This document shows, piece after piece, positions 1 to 7,179 of a stretch of 14,258 nt of DNA. Under the pieces are notes generated by a model that worked only from the letters and a program-made list of their open reading frames with translations, was not told where the DNA came from and ran no database searches. Location: the NCBI GenBank assembly GCA_017475845.1, contig JAFVEU010000089.1, positions 1 through 14,258 on the forward strand, given 5' to 3'. Both the position numbers and the translations under genes were made by a program. This DNA comes from Lachnospiraceae bacterium. GTDB taxonomy: Bacteria > Bacillota > Clostridia > Lachnospirales > Lachnospiraceae. The stretch's first letter is position 1. The number at the start of each line of letters is the position of its first letter.

Positions 1-1772
1 CGATGCCGTAAAATATTTTTGATTTCTGCCTTTGACATATATTTTCTGGTGAAGTCCCAGCCGTATATATGTGAAATCGCATCCAGTACCTCGTCGCGAT
101 AATCAAAGAGATAGTAGTTTTGTTCGAGATATGAGCATTCGTACTCACAAAGGGCATGACGGATCTGTTTGGTTGTAAATTTCTCATCAAGTAGGTGCTC
201 AAGAACTCTCATTATTACAAGTGCGACGTAACAGATTAGGAAGTGCGCATTTACATGGTCTTCTGTCTTAACAAAGACAGGTCTTGCTTTGAACTCGCTT
301 TTGATTATCTTGAACGATTCCGCTATTTCCCAAAGTCCTTTGTAGATATTTCTTATTTCTGAATCGGGGAGTTCCTTTTCACTTGTGACAATGGAATAGT
401 ATCCGTCGTATAGTGCCTCTTCATCAATCTTTGTCTGGTCAAGTTCAAGAGATGTACCGTCTACGATTTCACCGGTGCTCTTTGAAAATTTGATGTTCTT
501 TATATAGCCGGCTGCTCCGTAAATAGTAGAGCGAGTATACTGGTCAGGATTTTTGATTAGTGCTTTAGCTTTCTCTATTGTTCTTTCGCGGTCTGCCTTT
601 TGTTTCTTTGCATACTTCTCAGAGTAGTAGACCATCTGCTTCTGATATATTTCGTAGGTGGCTGATCTTTTGCCTGCCTGATTTTTTAATGTTACTTTTT
701 TGGCATGGATTCGTGATTTGTGCCTAAAAATCACGGCATCCCCATTCTTATCAGTTTCCCTGTCGTTCTTGTAATCGTCCTGTTTGAGAACCCACGCTTT
801 GAATTCTTTGTCTGCGCCAAGAATTGACTGGCCGTATACATAGCCATCATTGTTTTTCATTTCGTCATGGTTTTTTCCTGAGAGAAGAGCAGTATTGTCG
901 CTCGTGTTCAGACCTCTGTCAGCAACAACGATGATACGCTCAATATCAAGGTCTTTCTTTGCTCGGCGTATTGCGGGGAGCATATTTGTTTTTTCACTTT
1001 CTCCGCCAGAGAAAGTATTGAAGGCCATGGGGATGCCATTTGAATCCATAAGCAGTCCCATCTGTACAATAGGATCCTTGCGGTGTTCTTTGGACGGCCC
1101 GCGCTTTTTCTGCCCCTTCTTTATCAGTTTTCCCTCATCATCTACCTCGTCTTCATCTTCATATGGTATCTCAAAATAGTAGTTCGTCACATCCCAGTAT
1201 CCAAGGTGAGGATCCCTGCCAAACATTTCTTTGGTCTTTGTGGCAAGAAGCTTTTGAATATCTTCTGAATAGTTTTCAAAATAGTTCAGAGCACGGTAGC
1301 AGTCTTCGAGTTCAAAGTCAAACGAATCAAAGAAGATGTCCTTTGTCTCGAAAGCATGCTTTATTGACGAGGGAAAAAGGAAGCGGTTGTAGATAAGCAT
1401 ACTGAATATACTGTTGAGGTTGAACTCTGAATGGATAAAACGCTGCTTGTATTGAAAAAAATCATACAGGCCGAGTGTTTCATAGATTGCTTTTGGGACT
1501 GCGTAACCGACATTCTTTCTCAATGATGAGTCTTGTGCAATAATCTCAGAAAGATTGACTTCCAGTTTTTTTTCTGTTGCTGCAGCTGCGGCATTACGTT
1601 CTTCTGCAACAGCTTTGAAATGGGAAATTGGATCGTCATATATTTTCTCTAAATCTTCAAGATAGCCAAGCTTTTCTACGGTCTTATGTTTTACTTTTCC
1701 GTTCTGACGGTAACCCTGAACAAAAGAAAGGTATACCTTGCCGGCGCTGTTTTTGCTCTTTTGTAGATACAT
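1..1772 (-). CDS. IS1634-family DDE transposase (C-terminus cut by window edge)
   Basis: This is the transposase that cuts and joins the insertion sequence ends. The frame starts at the ATG read from 1772 and stays open for 590 codons to the window edge, so only the C-terminal end is missing. An SD-like CGGAGGG lies about 6 nt upstream. The protein carries an RNase H-like DDE core: first Asp at D194 in YWDVTNYYFE, second Asp at D285 in VVADRGLNT, and Glu E485 in a YKGLWEIAESFKIIK block. That block is the IS4-superfamily Y..W.I.E...K signature, followed by an ARPVFV stretch typical of IS1634 members. A basic and acidic insertion (about 203-232) and a long insertion between the second Asp and the Glu fit this family. 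It starts 25 nt after the companion gene, presumably on the same transcript. No frameshift or stop is visible, so it may be active. Confidence 0.9.
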   Translation of the reverse strand, partial: MYLQKSKNSAGKVYLSFVQGYRQNGKVKHKTVEKLGYLEDLEKIYDDPISHFKAVAEERNAAAAATEKKLEVNLSEIIAQDSSLRKNVGYAVPKAIYETLGLYDFFQYKQRFIHSEFNLNSIFSMLIYNRFLFPSSIKHAFETKDIFFDSFDFELEDCYRALNYFENYSEDIQKLLATKTKEMFGRDPHLGYWDVTNYYFEIPYEDEDEVDDEGKLIKKGQKKRGPSKEHRKDPIVQMGLLMDSNGIPMAFNTFSGGESEKTNMLPAIRRAKKDLDIERIIVVADRGLNTSDNTALLSGKNHDEMKNNDGYVYGQSILGADKEFKAWVLKQDDYKNDRETDKNGDAVIFRHKSRIHAKKVTLKNQAGKRSATYEIYQKQMVYYSEKYAKKQKADRERTIEKAKALIKNPDQYTRSTIYGAAGYIKNIKFSKSTGEIVDGTSLELDQTKIDEEALYDGYYSIVTSEKELPDSEIRNIYKGLWEIAESFKIIKSEFKARPVFVKTEDHVNAHFLICYVALVIMRVLEHLLDEKFTTKQIRHALCEYECSYLEQNYYLFDYRDEVLDAISHIYGWDFTRKYMSKAEIKNILRH

Positions 1773-1797
1773 TTTTATCCCTCCGCCACGTTGCTAT

Positions 1798-2241
1798 TTA
1801 GAACCAATCAAACGGATTGGGGGCGTCAGGATCGTTATATATGGCGCATTCATCCTGCCATTGTTCCAGGTTTTCCTTGATATCATCACAAAGGCAGTCA
1901 TAGTACTTCTTGTCTAGTTTGTTGTGATCGAGCATGCATCTATAAAACTTCTTGATGCTTGCAGCAGTGCTTTTTATGGAAGCTGGAGTTGACCACATAC
2001 ACTTGCGTATGAAAAAGTCGCCAATGAACGTGTCAAGTTTTGCGGTACCATACTCTATGGTCAAAGGCTCTTCACGGAGAAGATATTCATTGATGTAGAA
2101 ATCGACATTTGATAGATGACGCCGGATGGTTTTAGATGAAAGGCCGGCATTTGTAAGATCATCTTCGAACAGAGATAGCAGCTCGCCGTTATCTTTGCGA
2201 ACTCTGTCACATTCTTTTTCGTACTCTTTATAATCGAACAT
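1798..2241 (-). CDS. small IS-companion protein with integrase SAM-like (core-binding) fold, no catalytic domain
   Basis: This is a 147-residue protein that I cannot name. Residues about 15-95 read as alpha-helical and resemble the N-terminal SAM-like core-binding domain of tyrosine recombinases: a helix, then GLSSKTIRRHLSNVDFYINEYL, and later SIKKFYRCML. There is no tyrosine-recombinase catalytic domain (no R..H.R..Y set), so it is not a recombinase by itself. The C-terminus is acidic and ends in NPFDWF. I chose the ATG at 2241 because GGAGG stands 8 nt upstream. An in-frame ATG at 2256 would add five residues but has no Shine-Dalgarno sequence and itself overlaps the GGAGG. It precedes the transposase by 25 nt behind a shared promoter, so it probably serves the element as a DNA-binding accessory or passenger. 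That role is inferred. Confidence 0.7.
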   Translation of the reverse strand: MFDYKEYEKECDRVRKDNGELLSLFEDDLTNAGLSSKTIRRHLSNVDFYINEYLLREEPLTIEYGTAKLDTFIGDFFIRKCMWSTPASIKSTAASIKKFYRCMLDHNKLDKKYYDCLCDDIKENLEQWQDECAIYNDPDAPNPFDWF

Positions 2242-2291
2242 GGTGTAAACCTCCATAAAATCTGCAGTAAAGCAGGATGTTTATACCATAT

Positions 2292-2320
2292 ATTCTATCA
2301 CAATACGCAACATTAAGCAA
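2292..2320 (-). promoter_or_regulatory. sigma-A-type promoter of the IS operon
   Basis: Read on the minus strand, a TTGCTT -35 box (2315-2320) and a TAGAAT -10 box (2292-2297) are separated by exactly 17 nt. The predicted transcript starts near 2285, about 45 nt before the companion ATG at 2241. This would express both IS genes. Confidence 0.6.
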
Positions 2321-2350
2321 CATAAATATTCATAAATCTTGACAAAAAGA

Positions 2351-2371
2351 AATCCCTCTATACAAGGGATT
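2351..2371 (-). terminator. small hairpin near the IS right end, possible inward-facing terminator
   Basis: AATCCCT (2351-2357) and AGGGATT (2365-2371) form a perfect 7-bp stem with a 7-nt loop. On the minus strand the stem is followed by TCTTTTTG, a weak U-tract, just upstream of the IS promoter. It could stop transcription entering the element from outside, as terminal hairpins of insertion sequences sometimes do. The stem is AT-containing and short, so this is tentative. Confidence 0.35.
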
Positions 2372-2409
2372 GTGGTTTATTTCAAATATATGTTACTGTA
2401 AAATAACGG

Positions 2410-2448
2410 AGTCCGATTCCATATATGACGGGAACCGGACTGTTTTTT
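2410..2448 (+). terminator. plus-strand intrinsic terminator without an upstream gene in the window
   Basis: AGTCCGATTCC (2410-2420) pairs with GGAACCGGACT (2431-2441), an 11-bp stem with one A-C mismatch and a 10-nt loop, directly followed by G and six T residues (2443-2448). It is a classic Rho-independent terminator for plus-strand transcription. No plus-strand gene precedes it here, because positions 1-2241 carry minus-strand IS genes. It probably belongs to a host gene now on the far side of the insertion, or it insulates the clpX-like operon from IS read-through. Confidence 0.7.
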
Positions 2449-2471
2449 ATCCAACGAAACACGCTTTCATG

Positions 2472-2500
2472 TGGAAAAACCCCCGGTCATTTGGTATACT
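2472..2500 (+). promoter_or_regulatory. promoter of the clpX-like operon
   Basis: A TATACT -10 box (2495-2500) lies 17 nt after TGGAAA (2472-2477), which matches four of six bases of the -35 consensus. The predicted start is near 2507, giving a leader of about 35 nt before the ATG at 2542. It lies just downstream of the terminator at 2410-2448, consistent with an independent transcription unit. Confidence 0.55.
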
Positions 2501-2541
2501 TTAGTCTGTGTTATGAATTGAAGGGAGCAGTCTTAAAATAA

Positions 2542-4113
2542 ATGAGTGAAAATATCAAAACAACTGAAGAAGATAATGAGATAACTGAGATCTGCTGTGT
2601 CTGCAGAAAGACCATAACCTCAAAGAAGGATGTATTCCATCTGCCAAACGGTTTAAGCATCTGCCAGGACTGCCTGAGGAAGTCCATGGAACAGGTGAGG
2701 GAGATGGATCTTTCAAGCATCTTTAACATGGGACAGGGGGTCAGTGTGCCCAGGGCAGAAGAGAGCAGTGACCGGAAAGAGAATATTGAGACCGGAAGCG
2801 GGGAGGAGAGCGGTTCCGGGGATAAGGAAAAGGATCCTGATACGGAAAAGAAGGAAACGGAGAACGGAAATCCCTTTGTGATCCCGGGAATGCCAAATAT
2901 CTCCTTCCTCAATCTTTCCGATCTGGCGGGAGGCTTCGGCCCCATGCAGGGAAGGAGCCGGGTCAAGAAGTCTTCCAGGGAGGACATCAAAAAGGAATTC
3001 GATTTTTCAAAGGTGGATAAACCCCACAGGGTGAAGGAGATGCTGGATCAGTACATCGTGGGGCAGGAGCATGCGAAAAAGACGGTTTCCGTTGCGGTGT
3101 ACAACCATTACAAGAGAGTGCAGGCGGAGCTTGAGGATGATAATGAGGTAGAGCTGGAGAAGTCCAATATCCTGCTTCTCGGACCCACGGGCTGCGGCAA
3201 GACCTATCTGGTAAAAACTCTGGCGAAGCTCTTAAACGTGCCGCTTGCCATTGCGGATGCCACCAGTTTAACGGAGGCGGGATACATAGGCGATGACATC
3301 GAGTCGGTGGTATCGAAGCTCCTTGCCGCTGCCGACAACGATGTGGACAGGGCAGAGCGGGGGATAATCTTTGTTGACGAGATAGACAAGATAGCAAAGA
3401 AGAAGGAGACGAGATCCAGGGATGTGAGCGGTGAATCCGTACAGCAGGGGATGCTGAAGCTCCTGGAGGGAGCCGAAGTGGAGGTTCCCGTGGGAGCAAA
3501 CAGCAAGAATGCCATGGTGCCCATGGTGACTGTGAATACCAAGGACATCCTCTTTATCTGCGGCGGCGCTTTCCCGGATCTGGATGAGATAATACGACAG
3601 AGGCTTTCCAAGGAGACCTCCATCGGCTTTAACGCCGAACTGAAGGACAGATGGGATAAGGAAAAGAATATCTTAAAGAAGGTGACCTCGGATGATATCA
3701 GGGAATTCGGAATGATCCCGGAATTCATCGGAAGGATGCCGGTCATCTGCCCCATGGAGGGACTTTCCGAGGAAATGATGGTGCAGATCCTGAAGGAGCC
3801 GAAGAACGCCATCATAAAGCAGTACGAAAAGATGCTCTCCATGGACGGAGTACAGCTTAGGTTTACCGATGAGGCGCTGCATGCCATAGCAAAGAAGGCC
3901 ATGAAGAGGGATACGGGAGCCAGGGCGCTCCGCTCCGTAATAGAGGACTTCATGCTGGATATCATGTTCCAGGTGCCGAAGGACGAGAATATCGGAAGAG
4001 TCACCATTACGGAAGAATATGTGGAGGGCACCGGCGGACCCATAATCGACCTGAAGGGCGTTATGGAGCTTGAAGAAGCAAGCAGGCCAAGGATCGCCAC
4101 CTCCGCCTGCTGA
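2542..4113 (+). CDS. ClpX-like AAA+ unfoldase paralogue with acidic linker
   Basis: This is a 523-aa ClpX paralogue, against 416 aa for the canonical copy at 9216-10466. It has an N-terminal C4 zinc finger (C18, C21, C41, C44). An acidic, Ser/Glu/Lys-rich linker follows at about 66-110, and conserved similarity resumes near 152. The AAA+ module has a GQ box (174-175), Walker A GPTGCGKT (214-221), pore loop GYIG (247-250), Walker B D279/E280, arginine finger in EFIGR (R398) and sensor-2 R461. The ClpP-docking tripeptide IGF (361-363) is present, so it should pair with ClpP. The RKH loop is missing: residues 317-326 read VGANSKNAMV. ATG 2542 is the first start after an in-frame TAA at 2539, with AAGGGAG 14 nt upstream. 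It is the first gene of its operon. I infer an ATP-dependent protein unfoldase with altered substrate choice. Its substrates are unknown. Confidence 0.85.
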   Translation: MSENIKTTEEDNEITEICCVCRKTITSKKDVFHLPNGLSICQDCLRKSMEQVREMDLSSIFNMGQGVSVPRAEESSDRKENIETGSGEESGSGDKEKDPDTEKKETENGNPFVIPGMPNISFLNLSDLAGGFGPMQGRSRVKKSSREDIKKEFDFSKVDKPHRVKEMLDQYIVGQEHAKKTVSVAVYNHYKRVQAELEDDNEVELEKSNILLLGPTGCGKTYLVKTLAKLLNVPLAIADATSLTEAGYIGDDIESVVSKLLAAADNDVDRAERGIIFVDEIDKIAKKKETRSRDVSGESVQQGMLKLLEGAEVEVPVGANSKNAMVPMVTVNTKDILFICGGAFPDLDEIIRQRLSKETSIGFNAELKDRWDKEKNILKKVTSDDIREFGMIPEFIGRMPVICPMEGLSEEMMVQILKEPKNAIIKQYEKMLSMDGVQLRFTDEALHAIAKKAMKRDTGARALRSVIEDFMLDIMFQVPKDENIGRVTITEEYVEGTGGPIIDLKGVMELEEASRPRIATSAC

Positions 4114-4135
4114 GAACCCCGGTATTAGGGCATTC

Positions 4136-4609
4136 ATGGGAATAAAAGACAGTCTGAGAAAAAACCTTATATACCTGCTTCCGGGGCTTACGGCGGCTGC
4201 CGTTGACCAGATCCTTAAGCACAGGGCCGAAAAGCATCCGGAGGAATTTAAGGAAGTGGTGCTGAACAGGGGTTTTGCCGGGGGAAGGCTTTCGGAACGC
4301 CGGGAGACAGTGAGAAATACTTCCGTTTTCACAAACTGCCTGGGGTTTATCCTGCTTCCCCTTATGGATGACAGCACTCTTTCCGGAAAGATAAAGAAGG
4401 CGGGCTGGGCTTTCATGACAGGTGCGGCCTTGAGCAATACCCTGGACCGGGTGATAAGGGGCTATGTGGTGGATTTTATCCCACGGGGCAAATATGTCTA
4501 TAACATAAGCGATTTTGCCATAGGAACGGGAACAGCGGCCTTTCTGTCCGGGGAGCTTATGAATTATCTTACCGGGGAAGAGAGCCCGGATAAAAGGAGG
4601 ATGAGTTGA
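4136..4609 (+). CDS. LspA-like signal peptidase II (divergent, short)
   Basis: This is a 157-aa membrane protein resembling lipoprotein signal peptidase, which cleaves the signal peptide of diacylglyceryl-prolipoproteins in the membrane. Signature elements are visible: VDQILK at the end of the first hydrophobic segment (D24, Q25, K28), LNRGFAGGRL (43-52) matching the N.G.A.G motif, SNTLDR with the first catalytic Asp D104, then GYVVDF, and YNISD with the second catalytic Asp D126. The two aspartates are only 22 residues apart, whereas E. coli LspA has 27. Hydrophobic segments lie at about 10-25, 68-77, 89-103 and 126-145. ATG 4136 has AGGG 5 nt upstream. A TTG at 4070 in the same frame would add a proline-rich, non-hydrophobic 22 residues overlapping the previous gene, so I rejected it. 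It starts 22 nt after the ClpX-like gene, and its TGA overlaps the malQ start. Confidence 0.7.
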   Translation: MGIKDSLRKNLIYLLPGLTAAAVDQILKHRAEKHPEEFKEVVLNRGFAGGRLSERRETVRNTSVFTNCLGFILLPLMDDSTLSGKIKKAGWAFMTGAALSNTLDRVIRGYVVDFIPRGKYVYNISDFAIGTGTAAFLSGELMNYLTGEESPDKRRMS

Positions 4610-6099
4610 GAACAGCAGGAGTTTTGATGCCGGTGGCTTCCCTGCCGTCGGATCACGGCATAGGATGCTTTTCAAAGGAGGCCTTCAGCTTTGTGGATGA
4701 CCTGAAGGAAGCATCCCTTTCACTATGGCAGATCCTTCCCCTGGGGCCCACCAGTTACGGGGACAGCCCCTATTCTTCTTTTTCAACCTTCGCGGGAAAC
4801 CCCTATTTTATAGATCCGGATACTCTGGTGGAGAAAAACTGGCTTACAAAGGGGGATCTTAAAAAGTATGATTTCGGAAAAGATCCCTTGAGCATTGATT
4901 ACGGAAAGATATATGAAAACCGTTTCAAAATGCTTAAAAAAGCCTTTGACAACAGCAGGATCACGGAGGAACGCGGATTCAGATCCTTTGTAAAAAAGAA
5001 TTCCTTCTGGCTTAAGGACTATGCCCTTTATATGGCGATCAAATCCCACAGGGGCGGAGTTCCCTGGACAGAGTGGGAGGATGACCTGCGCAAGAGAAAG
5101 CCTTCCGCCATAAAAAGGGCAAGGGATGAATATGCGGAGGATATTCTTTTTTACGAGTTCCAGCAGTACGAATTCTGGGAGGAGTGGAAAAAGCTCAAGG
5201 GTTACGCGAATAAGCAGGGTATAAAGCTGGTGGGGGATATCCCGATCTACGTGGCATTGGACAGCGCCGATGCCTGGGCAGCGCCTAAGCTCTTTCAGTT
5301 TGATGAAGACCTCAGGCCGAAGGCTGTGGCAGGCTGCCCTCCCGACGGCTTCTCACCTACGGGGCAGCTCTGGGGCAATCCCCTTTACGACTGGAAATAC
5401 CATAAGGATACGGATTATAAGTGGTGGATCGGGAGATTAAAAAGGGTCTTCGACCTTTATGACATAGTGAGGATAGATCATTTCCGGGGCTTTGACGCTT
5501 ATTACTCCATTCCCTACGGGCATAAGACCGCGGAAAGGGGCCATTGGGAAAAGGGCCCGGGATATGCGCTCTTTGACAGGATGAAGAAGGAACTGGGAGA
5601 AAAGGAAGTGATCGCGGAGGATCTGGGTTTCCTCACGGATTCCGTAAGGAGACTGGTGAAGCGGACAGGTTATCCCAGCATGAAGGTTCTGGAGTTTGCC
5701 TTTGATTCAAGGGAGGATTCCGATTATCTTCCCCATAATTACATAAAGAATTCCGTGGTCTATACCGGGACCCACGACAATGATACCTGCCGGGGGTGGT
5801 TTGAGACCCTTAGGAAAAGCGACAGGAGATTTGCCGTAAGATATCTGGACATGAAGGATGTGCCGGATAAAGAGGTGCCCTGGGAATTTATACGCGCGGC
5901 CATGATGAGCGTATCCGACCATTGCATAATCCCAATGCAGGACTTTCTGTCCCTGGGAAGCGAAGCCAGGATAAACACCCCTTCCACCATAGGCAATAAC
6001 TGGACCTGGCGCATGGGAAAGAAGGATTTTACGAAAAAGATAAGAAAACGGATCTCCGATATGGTGAAGCTGTACAGAAGGAACGGGACCGATACGTAA
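4606..6099 (+). CDS. malQ: 4-alpha-glucanotransferase (amylomaltase, GH77)
   Basis: This cytoplasmic enzyme transfers alpha-1,4-glucan segments between malto-oligosaccharides and releases glucose, in maltodextrin and glycogen metabolism. At 497 aa it has the normal length for bacterial MalQ. Catalytic residues are in place: nucleophile D291 in RIDHFRGF, acid/base E338 in IAEDLG, and D391 in TGTHDN. The N-terminus (GVLMPVASLPSDHGIG) and the LPLGPTSYGDSPY block are typical of GH77. The start is a TTG at 4606, supported by AAGGAGG (4594-4600) 5 nt upstream. It overlaps the lspA-like stop codon (TTGA), and its own TAA overlaps the next ATG by one base, so translational coupling is likely. No maltose transporter or regulator lies nearby, so its place beside proteolysis genes is incidental or reflects a housekeeping operon. 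Confidence 0.95.
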   Translation: MRTAGVLMPVASLPSDHGIGCFSKEAFSFVDDLKEASLSLWQILPLGPTSYGDSPYSSFSTFAGNPYFIDPDTLVEKNWLTKGDLKKYDFGKDPLSIDYGKIYENRFKMLKKAFDNSRITEERGFRSFVKKNSFWLKDYALYMAIKSHRGGVPWTEWEDDLRKRKPSAIKRARDEYAEDILFYEFQQYEFWEEWKKLKGYANKQGIKLVGDIPIYVALDSADAWAAPKLFQFDEDLRPKAVAGCPPDGFSPTGQLWGNPLYDWKYHKDTDYKWWIGRLKRVFDLYDIVRIDHFRGFDAYYSIPYGHKTAERGHWEKGPGYALFDRMKKELGEKEVIAEDLGFLTDSVRRLVKRTGYPSMKVLEFAFDSREDSDYLPHNYIKNSVVYTGTHDNDTCRGWFETLRKSDRRFAVRYLDMKDVPDKEVPWEFIRAAMMSVSDHCIIPMQDFLSLGSEARINTPSTIGNNWTWRMGKKDFTKKIRKRISDMVKLYRRNGTDT

Positions 6100-6578
6100 T
6101 GGAAAACAGGGAAATAGAACGAAAGTGGCTCATAGAGAAGATACCCTTTGACTTAAAGGGATACGAATGCCTTGAGATCGAGCAGGCCTACCTGTCTCCC
6201 TCCCCTACCGTAAGGGTCAGAAAGGAAAATGAGGAATACTACCTGACCTACAAGGGAAGCAGGAAGATGGAGGGAAACAGCGATCTCTCCCACTCGGAAT
6301 ACAACCTCCCTCTGGACCGGGAGTCCTATTACCACCTGAGGGAAAAGAAGGACGGGATACTGATAGCGAAGAAACGCTACCGCATCCCTTATGAAAAGGG
6401 ACTGGTGATCGAGCTTGACGTATTTGAGGAGCCGTACGAGGGGCTCATCATTGCTGAGGTGGAGTTTGATACCGAGGATGAGGCGGTTTTCTTTACCCCG
6501 CCGGAGTGGTTCGGGAAGGACGTGACGGGAGTCCCGAAATATAAAAATGCCTGCATGGCCTGCGGCATATCATTTTAA
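6099..6578 (+). CDS. CYTH-domain protein (triphosphate tunnel metalloenzyme family)
   Basis: This is a 159-aa single-domain CYTH protein. The diagnostic EIERKWL motif stands at residues 5-11, followed by alternating charged strands such as VRVRKEN, YYLTYKG, KKRYRIPY, VIELDVFEEPYEGLIIAEVEF. These would line a tunnel binding triphosphate and metal. Family members act as inorganic tripolyphosphatases or adenylate/thiamine-triphosphate enzymes. Which reaction this one performs cannot be told from sequence. The ATG at 6099 shares its A with the malQ stop (TAATG), so translation is coupled to malQ. No C-terminal CHAD domain follows, which fits the short, stand-alone class. The C-terminus ends in KNACMACGISF. 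Confidence 0.85.
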   Translation: MENREIERKWLIEKIPFDLKGYECLEIEQAYLSPSPTVRVRKENEEYYLTYKGSRKMEGNSDLSHSEYNLPLDRESYYHLREKKDGILIAKKRYRIPYEKGLVIELDVFEEPYEGLIIAEVEFDTEDEAVFFTPPEWFGKDVTGVPKYKNACMACGISF

Positions 6579-6633
6579 GGCCCGGATGAAGCATACAGGT
6601 TATGACCTGATGAAAGGAGCGGAAGAAGAGGAT

Positions 6634-7179
6634 ATGAAGAAGACAGCGGTTTTTCTGGCAGACGGATTTGAGGAGATCGAGGCACTGACCCCGGTGGATT
6701 TTTTAAGGAGAGCGGGTATAGAGGTTACCACCTATTCCATAAGCGGTTCAAGGAGCGTTATGGGAAGTCACGACATAGAAGTGAAGGCAGACTGCCTTTT
6801 AAGCGAAGCCGATCATGAGGATACGGATCTTTTCCTTCTCCCGGGAGGCAAGGGCACGGAGCTTTTGGAAAACTGCGAAAAGCTTCTTACGCTCCTAAAG
6901 GAGGCTGACAGCAGGGGTAAATACATAGCCGCCATCTGCGCAGCTCCCAGGGTCCTGGGAAAGCTTGGTTTCCTTAAGGGGCAGAGAGCCACCTGCTTCC
7001 CCGGAAATGAGAAGTTCCTGGAGGGAGCAGAGACGGATCTTAAGGAAAAAGCGGTGATCAGCGGAAGGTACGTGACGGCAAGGGGTATGGGAGCAGCCGT
7101 GGAGTTCTCCGCAGCGGTAACGGAGGTCCTTCTGGGAAAGGAAAAAGCAGAGGAGATACTCGGTAAAATTCAGTTTTGA
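6634..7179 (+). CDS. DJ-1/PfpI-family protein (DJ-1 subfamily)
   Basis: This 181-aa protein has the class I glutamine-amidotransferase-like fold of the DJ-1/ThiJ/PfpI superfamily. It starts with MKKTAVFLADGFEEIEA. The conserved Glu (E16) and the nucleophile-elbow Cys C102 in YIAAICAAP match the E18/C106 pair of human DJ-1, and GRYVTARGMGAAVEF matches the later DJ-1 glycine-rich block. Members act as stress-linked chaperones or glyoxalase/deglycase-like enzymes. The exact activity here is not decidable. I chose ATG 6634 because the family alignment begins there. In-frame starts at 6547 and 6610 would add non-conserved residues. GGAAGA at 6620-6625 and AAAGGAG at 6613-6619 are possible ribosome binding sites, both imperfectly spaced. 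It ends the first operon, and its stop codon is inside the tig -35 box. Confidence 0.85.
   Translation: MKKTAVFLADGFEEIEALTPVDFLRRAGIEVTTYSISGSRSVMGSHDIEVKADCLLSEADHEDTDLFLLPGGKGTELLENCEKLLTLLKEADSRGKYIAAICAAPRVLGKLGFLKGQRATCFPGNEKFLEGAETDLKEKAVISGRYVTARGMGAAVEFSAAVTEVLLGKEKAEEILGKIQF

Larger units (their letters stand above)
1..2371 (-). mobile_element. IS1634-type insertion sequence, left end outside window
   Basis: Two minus-strand genes, a DDE transposase and a small companion protein, form one unit with its own promoter, in DNA that is more AT-rich than the plus-strand block to the right. The transposase is of the IS1634 type, which belongs to the IS4 superfamily. The left terminus lies outside the window, so terminal inverted repeats and the target-site duplication cannot be paired. 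The right boundary is approximate. It must lie beyond the promoter -35 box (2315-2320), and I placed it at the far edge of a small hairpin (2351-2371). The true end could be anywhere up to about 2409, before the plus-strand terminator. Confidence 0.7.

Noticed and set aside
850..1396. Three plus-strand ORFs of 61-109 codons
   Set aside because: They lie antisense to the intact transposase frame, lack convincing ribosome binding sites and resemble no protein family.
3204..4100. 298-codon minus-strand ORF opposite the ClpX-like gene
   Set aside because: The opposite strand encodes an unmistakable AAA+ protein. The antisense product is Ser/Phe/Met-rich, a typical shadow of purine-rich codons.
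4070..4135. TTG start extending the LspA-like protein by 22 residues
   Set aside because: It lies within the preceding gene with GGAG only 1 nt away, and adds a proline-rich stretch not seen in LspA. ATG 4136 precedes the first membrane segment.
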